Source of the DNA: Acanthacorydalis orientalis
Lineage: Eukaryota; Arthropoda; Insecta; Megaloptera; Corydalidae
Length of the DNA stretch: 64,000 nucleotides
Direction of reading: 5' to 3'
Assembly (NCBI GenBank): GCA_034766995.1
Contig: CM068315.1
Location: 53,764,056-53,828,055, forward strand
This document shows, piece after piece, positions 54,792-64,000 of the stretch; the first letter of the stretch is position 1; the number at the start of each line of letters is the position of its first letter. The position numbers and the translations under genes were made by a program. The notes below the pieces were generated by a model. It was not told where the DNA came from and made no database searches. It saw nothing but the letters and a program-made list of their open reading frames with translations.

Positions 54792-56430
54792 GGGTACCCA
54801 TAATCAATTATTTCAAATTATAACAGACTTGAGTCCAATTTTTTATTATTTTCTAATCAGTTATATATTTGCTATTTGCTGTCATTATCCACGGCACTTT
54901 TCCATCTGTTGTATAAATTTTCAATTCTTCTCTTATAAAAATGTGCTAGTTATGATGAAAAATAATATGATTCGAGGTGAACTTAAACATTACTGACATT
55001 TCGAAACTTTTTATTTTTGAGGGGAATGTTTCATAGATTTAAACAAATGATAATACGATGGCGCAATATCAGGTGAATATGGTGGTTGCGATAAAACTTC
55101 CTAGGCAAGCTGCTTTATTTTTTCTTGGGTTGTTTTCGCTGTATGGGGTCTGGCATTATCATGTTGCAGTATGATGCGTTTTCTGTTCACCAGAGCGGGT
55201 CGTTTTTCCAACAATTTGTTATGTAACCATTCTAATTGTTGATAATAAACATCGGCCGTAATTGTTTTACCCGGTTTTAGCAACTCAGAATGAATTATGC
55301 CAGTGCAGTCCTACAAAATGCACAATAGCGCATTTTTGAATGTCAAGCCCGATTTAGGTGCGGCTATAGCTGGTTGGTTCGGAGAAATCCATTGGGCGGA
55401 GCGTTTCATGCTGCTGTATAGTACTCATTTCTCATCACCGGTGACGATTCCGCCAAGAAATCTATCACTTCATTGCTTAGTCAATAAAGGCGTGCAAATT
55501 GTTCGGTACTGATCTTTGTTTATATTCAACAATTGATGTGGAACCCCTTATGGAAATGCCTTGCCTAAATACCTTTCCGGTTTCATGAAGGCGTCTGCAT
55601 TGTTGACCAAGTGACCCTAAGTGTGTCAGCTATTTCTTGCACGGTCAATCCAACTCAATCAATGATTTTAAAGCATCATTATCGAATTCAGTAGGTCGCC
55701 CACTTTGGATACTATCGAATAAGTCAAAGTCACCATTGGAAAATTTTCTGAACCAAAGTTGGCAATTATTGGCCTTCAGAACGCCTTCGTAGATATCACA
55801 ATTTTTGTTTGTTGCGGTTGTTTCGTTAATCCCTGAAAATGAAACAACATGCAATGACATATATGTTCTCCTAAAAGTAGTCAGTCCGCCATTTTGTTTT
55901 TGGATATAAAAAACCTTTTTTTTGTCCAAGACAGTAAATCCACAATATGTTTTACAATTTACGACAACGAAACATGTCTTCACATGTCAAGATAAGTCGA
56001 ACTGAATCTAATTTCTCTCTAAAATTAAATGTCGGTCCTGTGCCGTCACTTTTATTCGTGTTTTGATTGACTGATGAGATCGTGTCGTCTGTTTTCTGAT
56101 TGGTCCGTGTTCACTTCTTCGCTTTCTCATTGATAGCTTCGGTTCTGTAACAATGTATGAATAATCGTTTTAGCTTCTTCTCTGATCACTTCAGTTCTGT
56201 GATGTTTTAAGATTCATCATCTTCACTTTTTCGCCGATCGCTTTATTAAATATCGGTTGTGTTCTTTATTAAATATCGCATATCTCTTTATCGGTTTATA
56301 TTTCTCAAGGAGGAGAGTGAGCGATAGCAAGCTAGAGTCTCTCCCCATGGAGGTCGGCAATCGAAGCGAGCAGCGGGCGGACCGCCCCGGTACTTATTAA
56401 AAAATATTAATGAGTTATGGGTACCCCTTA
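54788..56430 (-). mobile_element. Mariner element with both inverted repeats, transposase dead
   Basis: Left end TTAGGGGTACCCATAA and right end the complement of TAAGGGGTACCCATAA, both flanked by TA and TA arrays; 1643 bp. The minus strand encodes a mellifera-type mariner transposase starting near 55860: GVLKANNCQLWFRKFSNGDF, SIQSGRPTEFDNDALKSLIE, then after frameshifts IVTGDEKWVLY (first Asp), LLKPGKTITADVYYQQLE, ILQHDNARPHTAKTT (second Asp). The third catalytic position reads APSYYHLF, with Tyr for Asp. About 50 C-terminal residues are lost before HFYKRRIENLYNRWKSAVDN at the left end. The 5' leader of over 400 bp is unusually long and contains a GC-rich block. Confidence 0.9.
56310..56395. 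other. GC-rich block in the mariner leader
   Basis: About 85 bp far richer in G and C than anything nearby (for example GGGCGGACCGCCCCGG), between the transposase start and the right inverted repeat of the 54788-56430 mariner. It could be the element's promoter or captured foreign DNA; no match is recognised. Confidence 0.5.
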
Positions 56431-56452
56431 TATATATATATATATATATATT
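56431..56452. repeat. Short (TA)n
   Basis: Right flank of the same mariner, so the element split or sits inside one array. Confidence 0.9.
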
Positions 56453-56849
56453 AAACTACTTTTACTATGAATTCCATAATATAAGCTAATCTAATTTTAG
56501 TTTGCATCGAAATTATTTCTACAAACTATTTATTATCTGTCGTTTTTGTATTTTATCACCTCTGTTTTATTTCTTGTACTTTTTCATAAGTATACTTCTA
56601 AAAATAGATACTTAATTTTGTATCTAAATTTAATTGTTAAAATAAACTTACTTCCGTACTATTTTATGATCAATGGAAATTTGAAATTATTTACATTTTA
56701 AAAAAAATGTTTAGATACGTTATAATTTATGATACCATTATTGTTTATTTGTGTAGTTCATTTTATATGTTATGATTAAAATAAAATCCATCTTTTTAGA
56801 ACCTATATGTCAAGATATAAGTGCCGTTTTCAATACAAGAAATTGAAAT

Positions 56850-59800
56850 ATGACTTCTAATTGTCAAAATTTTTCACAAAATGCCTGGAAAAAGGATTTG
56901 TGTTCACATTGTTTTAAGTCAAAAGAAGAACATAATCTCTTCGCTCTAAGCGGAACCAAATCTAAATATTTAATAAGTACAACTGCTGTAAAAAGTACTA
57001 CGAATGAAATTCATAACGTCACTTCTAAACCTCAGAGTATTATAAAACTAAATAATAATGATGTTAAATTAAAGCGTTCTGTATGCTTTTTAAAAAATGA
57101 AAGCGAAGTAATTGGTTTCGGTGGCGAAGACTGGTCAGATAATGAAGAGTTTGAGCTATCAGAATTGTCAGGTGATGAAGATATGGTGTCAGAGACTGAA
57201 GAGGAAAAGGAACTTCAAAGATTGACAAAATCAAATACTGATTTTAATACAATAAATGCTAATTTACTTGGTAACAACAATAGTGAAACACGACGTACAT
57301 TTACTCAGTTGATGCTCGGAAAACCATTAACAGATTCGGATGGCCGTAAGCAAACATTAATGGTGTCGGTTACTCCTTTCGGCGAAGACTCTCTCACGAC
57401 TGATAATCAAAATACGAATATTAAATCGAGCGAAAAAAAGCAATTGTCGCACGTACCTATCGCAAAAAATAAAGAATCAATAGCAGAATCCAAAACTGCT
57501 GTTAAATTAATGGTGTTCTCAAAATCTTCTGAGCACCTAGGATCAATTGCTGAGTCTGATTCGTGTCCCATAGAAGAAAAATCATTATTGGAAGAAATCA
57601 CAGAAACGTTACAAAAGAATAATATTCAAACAAAAAATTCGAAAATTGATCTGAAGAAAGAGCTGAAAACAAGTATTAATGAAAACATTATAAATGAAAA
57701 TGACAATAAAAAAGACACAGAATTTATTAAAATAAAAGCAGAGCCTGCTTTCATTACGGAGAACAGTGATACAGAGAATAAAAAAGTAGATGTGAAATTC
57801 ATTTCTAATGTTAGAAAAAATGGATTGATAAGACAGTCACCGATTAAAATTAGTCAAGAAGAAATAATGTTTAACAAAAAAAAACAAAACAATGAAAATG
57901 TTATATCGAGTATAAATGAAAGTATTTTTGGTACAGTCTCGAATGAAATTAATTGCACAAAGGACAAAGAAGTCAAAATTAACAATGAACGTGCAAAAAT
58001 AGTAGAAACGACAAGCCCAATACTTGTGAAGACCGATATTGCATACAATTGCACTGATGATTTGGAACGTATTAAAAATGAGGTCACAGTATTGGAAACG
58101 ACCGAAATAGAATCTAATTTAACTGACAATCGATTAAATGAATTTGAATTATCGACAAAAACAAACCATTTCAGAAAAGTAGAAGGCGAATGTAAAGAAA
58201 TCTATGAAACAAATAATTTTGATCATTCCCAATTCTCGAAAACTCAGGTTACGAGCTTACAAATCGAGAACAATACTTTTAATATAAAAGAAAGTCGAGA
58301 ACAGGCAGGAGAACCAGATGGAAGAGCAGATCCTGAAATATCCTCAGAACCGCCTGCTCTGCCTCGTAGTCCTCCGCCAGTTGTGGATCCTCGTTTTTCA
58401 TTTTTACACAATACCATCAAACGTCCTCCTGTAGCTCACAAGCCGAAAATTCCTGCAAAACCGGCAAAAATAGCACAAATAAAAAAAGCAGATGTCATTT
58501 TCAAAACACAGGAGCCTTGTACAGAAAATTCAAAGCATAATTTACTGGACACTTACTTACTTACTGATCAAGATAATAATTTAGAAGGTGCATTTGAAGA
58601 GGTTGATGTAAGTGATAATAGCATAGAAAATAAAATAGACTTTCAAGAAAATCCTTATGAAAATATTAAAGAACTTCAAATGAAGACTCCTATTTCAAAG
58701 CAAGATTCAAACAGCTCTGATATAAATAAAACTCCAAATAAAAGGAAAGCTCCAAAACCACCAGTTCCTATTTCAGATGAATCGTTAAATAGTATGTATT
58801 CTAGAAATGTTGCCCTTAATTACAGATCAGATTCGCCTGTAGTTCGAGAAAAAGAAAAACGCGAAAGGGCATCGTCATGTAGTCCAAAGTTTCGAAATGA
58901 TTTCATAAATTCAAATCCAACTGGTGAATCCACTCCGGATTTATTATTTATACCAGAGCCCGCGCCAAGAAGATCTTTATCTCTATCGCAAGACAGTTTA
59001 TCATTAACTGTGTTTTCAGAAAAAAACAATGATAAGAAAAAGACCAAAAATAAATTTTCTTTAAAAAAATTTTTACGCATGGGAAATAATAAGGATTTAG
59101 AGAAAAATGTCAATGGAATTTCGCAAAAAAATAAACCAGACGATATTAAACATATGACGCCGTTGCCTAAACCAAGATTAGTTATCGTTCATCCTTTGGA
59201 ACTGAATGGAAACGAAGTTGAAGTCCTGAAATCAGATACAGAAAAATGTAATAACATAAAATCAGTTTCAAAAGATGATTGCGCTGGACCAGTTTTTAAC
59301 AGTTCGCTCTCTAGTAATGAACGAGATACTCCATCTCCTTCACGGATAAACAAACCTCCTCCGCCGCCGAGGAATTTCAATGATCGGAAAGAGTCTAAGC
59401 CATGCCGACCTTTGCCTCCAAAGAATTTTGAGATATTACAATTACATAAATCATCTATGCGCGACTCATTTTCACCACACATACAAACTCTTAATAATAA
59501 TATATATGCTAATGTTGGTGAAGTGCGGGCTGCCTTAACACCATCTAAACCGGTGAGAACAGCAAGTATGAGAGAACGTGAAGCAGCAATGGAAACACAA
59601 AAACTACGACAAATTTCAAAAGCCACGTCGCAAACTGAACATAATTATGAATCAGTAAATGTGTGTAACCAAGAAAGTATCGAAAATGTATATGATTACC
59701 TCAATAACCAAAGATCGAGTTCGCCTGAATGTGATTTTAATTTAGAGAAGAGCAGTTCTGTAGTTAAAAATGAAATTGTAAAAAGTAAAAATACAATGCA

Positions 59801-61772
59801 GCAAAGGAAATCCGATGGAAATATGAATAATTCTGGGGACTACTGCAAATTTCAGAATAATTTTATGAGAGCAACATCATTACCCTATTGCGGCAGCGAA
59901 ACTGAATCCGAAATATATTCGCCGTATAGTTTTTATGGGAGTGAAATTGATGTAAGTAAAACATTTAGACGGTAATAATTTCTATAAAAAAATATTTCCT
60001 CAGTATCATCAACGCGGTCACTAATAATAATTATATTGACGTTTTATGCATCTTTTGACTATTTTTATTTTAAAATATCAATGAAAAAACATCCACAAAA
60101 AAGACTCTCTGCAAGAATAAAATAAACTTTAATGTCCTAAAATGTCATAATGTTCAATTATCTCTACATATGTATCAATAAGTGTGTGTTACACGAATTA
60201 CGCAAATTTCATATAAAGCGATTTGTTTTAATGTTTGGCATTTTAGATCTGCGACGATGAATCGGATTGGTCCAGTACAGTACACAGTAATCGAACTTGC
60301 CGCTTAAGATCGAGAAAAGGAAGAAGTATTGTTCACAAAAATTTAGAAGATAATTATGGAGCAGTTGTTGTAGCCAATCACGAAGCTTTAGCTCAAGTAT
60401 TAGAGCATGTATGTACTATTTATTATTTTTGCTGGTTTTGCATTATGAAAAAATTTACATAGCAATATTGCGTGTGTGTGTGTGTGTGTGAATTTATTTT
60501 TTAGATTAATTTAACGTCAACAATTCAGCCTGCTTTGCGTGGCCTTAAAAGTGCACCGAATCTTAGATGGACAGATTTTTCTATTATGGATGGTGCCACT
60601 TCATTAAATGTAGGAAAAATATCTTTTTATACTGCTTTATGGGGAGCTCATCATGTAACCTTAGAACTGACAAGAGAAAAAGGATCAATGCTGCAGTCAA
60701 ATTCCATATCTTTAGCTCCGTATTCATTAACGCCGGTAACAGAATTTAGTGATTTAGTACCTGCTCAATATTTACCGAAATATTTTTCATCATCTAAAAA
60801 AGATACATTAGTTCAAGGTAAGTGTAGTTTAAATGAAAACAAAAGCGTATACTCATTGTGTATATATATATATATATATATATAGTACATCAAATTTGAC
60901 TTATGGATTTTTATTGAATTGATTTTTTTTTTGTAACTGAATATGCTTTTCGGGTTCTAATGACCTTTGTTGTTGACGCGCTCTTAAACTCGAAACAATC
61001 AGCTAAACATTACAAATGCCTAAACATTACATTACGTACAACAAAACGTATTTTTTCTGTAACACAAACAAGTAAAAAATCATTTTAATTTTGGTTTAAT
61101 GCAAACTTGCCAAATTTAAATCAAATATGTCAATTTCGTCTTTAAAAATGCTGATTTAAAAGCTAAATAGATATTATTAAAAATACATTCTGTACACTGT
61201 AATGTGATATGAAGTAACTTTTTTTTGTCAATTTAAACCAATCACACTAATATACTTCCAATATTTTTCCAATAGTAGAATTGATATATATATATATATA
61301 TATACTAAGGGTGGGCAACTTCTTCGATAATAAGAGCCACATATAATACTTTTCATCCATTTTTGAATGTTTAGGAGCTACAGAAAATATTATTTTAAAA
61401 TTGTATTTATAAATAATAAAAAATACAACTACATAGTAGTCCTACTCACCAAAGCAGAATATATTTAATCTCTACTCATTGAAGATGTTGATTGAGCCTT
61501 TATTTTGGTAGTTAATAGTTTAAAATCTAGCTATAAATTATTACTATAGATTATTTATATAAAAGTTTACGAAAAATGGCAACGAAACCCAATATTGTTT
61601 CCGGAGCCGCACAGAAAAACTTTGAGAGCCGCATTTTGCCCATCATTTGTATATACCAGTCTTGCATACGATCGTGGTATATACAAACAAATTTATCTAT
61701 TTTTTTCGCCTGTACACATATTCCTTTGAAATATAACCTTTTAAAAAAGTTCGTCCCTATTAGAAAACCGTT

Positions 61773-61838
<66 letters not shown>

Positions 61839-62998
61839 CTTGCTATCTCATATGAACGAAAATAGAACAATAAACTTTTAAGTTTACCCAATATTGAAAT
61901 ACTTACATGTTTTGCTTGTAGGTGCATTTGCGGCAATCAAATGGTTAAGGTCAAGTGACAGTACACATCACAGAATTACTTTCGAATCATAATTTGTTTT
62001 TTAATTTTTTGTATATTATTTTACATCCTTATGTATTATTTTATATCCTTCCATCCTTATATATTATTTTTATTTAAAATATTTATGCCAAAAATAACTA
62101 ATTTATATTTATTATTATTAATAGCTACTATCGCAGTGTTGCCATGGTTACAAGTTGATACCCTTCAATCCATGGCTAATCTTTTACACACCAAATCAGT
62201 AAAAATAACTCAGCCCCTCAATGGAGAATCACTGCCAATGACAGAAGAGTTGCTTTGTAAAGAAGCATGTTTTCTTTTATTGCAGTTAATTAATAGCCTT
62301 AAATGTTTACAAGCTCAAGGGATTGAAGAATTGCCATTATCTCTAACAAATTTTGTATTATGTAGAGATTTAGAGCGTGATATACACCCCCGTTTATGTG
62401 TATTACAAGGGTAAGCATCAAGAGTATTACTTATTTGTGTATGCATGTGTGTGTGTATATGTGTATGTGTGTATATATATATATAAATGTATGTAAAATT
62501 CTGCATTGGTCATTGAAGAAATTAATTTTATTTTTAAATTAATTATTAAAACTCCAATAGGAATAATTACTAATACATTTATTTTTACCTTTCAGTCTAA
62601 CTGAAGATATATCACGTTGTAACAATTCTGCTGATGACCGTCTTGGATCACTGTGTGAATGCAGTCTTGAAGCCCTGAACATCCTGCTACCCAAATCCAA
62701 AATTACACCATTGCTTAAGGATTTATTAAGTAAAGAAAAGGCAATATCTTTAACTCAGGTTAAGTCAATACTCGAATTTACTTTGTGGGGCCCATCAGAT
62801 GTTGCTCTTAGTACACCTGTCAAAGATCGTGAGCTTGCTTTACAAAGGTGGCTTGATCTTGAAAGAGCAACAGTTTTACATGGTTTAGTTAAAACAAGAG
62901 TTCAATTAACTGTGCTTGAGGAATGCCATCTTTTATTTTTAGTTCGCAGTAGTGCTAAAATGATGTGTGAAGCATCATTGCTATTAGAGGAAAATTAA
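56850..62998 (+). CDS. PEAK1: PEAK1/PRAG1-family pseudokinase scaffold
   Basis: Five coding exons: 56850-59951 (1034 codons), 60247-60408, 60505-60817, 62125-62410, 62596-62998; phases fit, 1421 aa. An in-frame TGA at 56844 fixes the start, and an acceptor at 56799 shows an upstream 5' UTR exon. The N-terminus (NAWKKDLCSHCFKSKEEHNL, Cys18/Cys21) parallels the CKNCF-x-H start of vertebrate PEAK1 and PRAG1. The middle is disordered, with SH3-ligand runs (ALPRSPPPVVDP, NKPPPPPRNF, PCRPLPPKNFE) and Tyr sites (ENPYENIKEL, HNYESVNV, ENVYDYLN, NNIYANVGE). From about 1060 comes a diverged pseudokinase without HRD or DFG, then helices (LERATVLHGLVKTRVQLTVL) like the PEAK dimerisation region. PEAK proteins are catalytically inactive scaffolds downstream of Src, EGFR and integrins. 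AATAAA lies at 63022. Assignment to PEAK1 versus PRAG1 is not resolved. Confidence 0.78.
60860..60885. repeat. Short (TA)n
   Basis: 42 nt inside the donor of PEAK1 intron 3. Confidence 0.9.
61306..61645. mobile_element. hAT-like MITE in PEAK1 intron 3
   Basis: Left end AGGGTGGGCAACTTCTTCGA then AGAGCCACAT; the right end, reversed, reads GATGGGCAAAATGCGGCTCT. These are the (C/T)AGGGGTGGGCAA ends and GGGCCACA/GCGGCTCTC subterminal motifs of hAT (Tip100/Charlie) elements. The 340-bp interior has no transposase. Left end abuts a short TA tract. Confidence 0.75.
61777..61832. repeat. (TA)n microsatellite
   Basis: About 90 nt before the putative alternative exon in PEAK1 intron 3. Confidence 0.95.
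61922..61992 (+). other. Possible alternative terminal exon of PEAK1
   Basis: After TTTGCTTGTAG the phase left by exon 3 (one G) reads GAFAAIKWLRSSDSTHHR and reaches a TAA at 61991. No internal donor returns to the frame of exon 4, so it could only be a last exon, giving a protein without most of the pseudokinase. It may be chance. Confidence 0.25.
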
Positions 62999-64000
62999 AA
63001 TTAAAGAAAACTTACAAAGTAAATAAAATTTTAACTTATTCATCTTATTGTTAATCGACAATTTCATTATTGGCAATAGTATTTTTATGAATTTAACAAT
63101 ACTATCTAGTTAAATTTTATTAATTTGTATGAAAGGATAAATAACGTATTAAAAAATGAATAAGAAACAAAATTTTAAATATTTAAAATTTGTTTCTCCC
63201 CTAGAAGTTTATTATAATGACTGATAGAACAAATTAATGTTAATATGTACACACACACACACATATATATATATCTTTTTTGTCCAAAAACTTCAGTGTT
63301 GTTAAATACAGGTTTTTATATTTTGTATCAAGAATTGTAAACTCTATTTCCAAAATTTTTGCAGCTTAAATTCACCGGTTATAAGTAATCAGTGGCCTTT
63401 ATATTAATATATGATAAAGACTTTTTCTTACCAGATGAATTTATTTATAATATTTAAGTATCTAACACAATAAGTTACAAGATAAATTTAAATTATTGAC
63501 TTGTTAAAGGATAAAATAGAATGTACTTTATAATTATTTTATTAAGAATAAAAAAAAACTACAAGTACTGTAAATATTATAGTTCTTTAACTTAAAAATT
63601 GTAGTTTCTGCAACAATTTATATCTACATTACAAAAAGTTTAAAAGTAAAAAAATATTTTTATTAAAAAAATATCAAAACTCAAACTTAAAAATACTATA
63701 TGACCTAATTAAACTGGTAATTTATTTATTACTAAGTCATTAAAAATATACAATCCATTTTTGTCAATTATTTTTTTAATGCCACATTCAAAATAATATA
63801 GTTTCAAATGATATATAAAATTCATTTAAGTACTAATTTTTACTAGAAAAGAAACAATGTATTATTGTAATATTATATTTATTCAATGTTATATATATTT
63901 TTTATATACAATGATAATGTTGATCATTTTTATTACCTCATCAAATATCATCTTTCATAACTCTCTTCAAAATAAAAATACAAATATTTGTACATATATA
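62999..64000. other. PEAK1 3' flank
   Basis: AT-rich sequence after the PEAK1 stop with a CA/TA tract at 63249-63273. No further gene or repeat family recognised. Confidence 0.6.

Noticed and set aside
54788..56430. THAP-like zinc finger at the start of the mariner ORF (55983)
   Set aside because: The Cys-rich MKTCFVVVNCKTYCG lead-in lacks the later Cys-His pair; the mariner protein itself begins near 55860.
59189..59626. 145-aa minus-strand ORF
   Set aside because: Shadow of the large PEAK1 exon.

Overview
This is an extremely AT-rich stretch of animal nuclear DNA, almost certainly from an insect. It has spliced genes with GT-AG introns, no operons, insect-type genes (an FKBP46/FKBP39-type nucleoplasmin-FKBP and the antennal ionotropic co-receptor IR93a), long (TA)n microsatellites about every 1-2 kb, and many dead Tc1/mariner copies. 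The order of insect cannot be decided from the sequence.

Layout. 75-2954 (-): ADCK1-like UbiB kinase, running off the left edge. 3865-7363 (+): FKBP46-type nuclear immunophilin, divergent from ADCK1, starting in a 10-nt coding micro-exon. 10338-21235 (+): IR93a, 14 exons, with a TATA/initiator promoter and introns full of TA arrays and transposon remnants. 21952-28732 (-): PLD3-type phospholipase D family protein, 9 exons, convergent with IR93a. 28733-33871: no gene seen. 33872-36120 (+): Dok-type PH/PTB docking protein. 37491-37949 (-): DNLZ/Hep1 mitochondrial zinc-finger protein, head to head with 38152-40602 (+): PTCD3/mS39 mitoribosomal PPR protein. About 40.6-56.8 kb: no recognised host gene, several transposon relics, possibly the 5' region of the next gene. 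56850-62998 (+): PEAK1/PRAG1-type pseudokinase scaffold. 62999-64000: AT-rich sequence, nothing recognised.

Mobile DNA. Remnants include a mariner with both terminal inverted repeats (54788-56430) and a fragment of the same family in an FKBP46 intron; two related mariner fragments in IR93a introns; a mariner 3' end split by a TTAA-flanked MITE; a Tc1-like copy; further mariner or Tc1-like pieces near 20.8, 41.3-42.0 and 45.9-46.4 kb; a hAT-like MITE in a PEAK1 intron; and two copies of what looks like a non-LTR retrotransposon tail. Most abut a (TA)n array.

The most distinctive signal is architectural. (TA)n arrays sit very close to splice sites, and several IR93a introns carry one just inside each end. 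Because (UA)n RNA pairs with itself, these could bring the two splice sites together; this is a hypothesis. The genes do not form one pathway. DNLZ and PTCD3 are both mitochondrial and share an intergenic promoter region. Dok and PEAK1 are both tyrosine-kinase signalling scaffolds but lie 20 kb apart.
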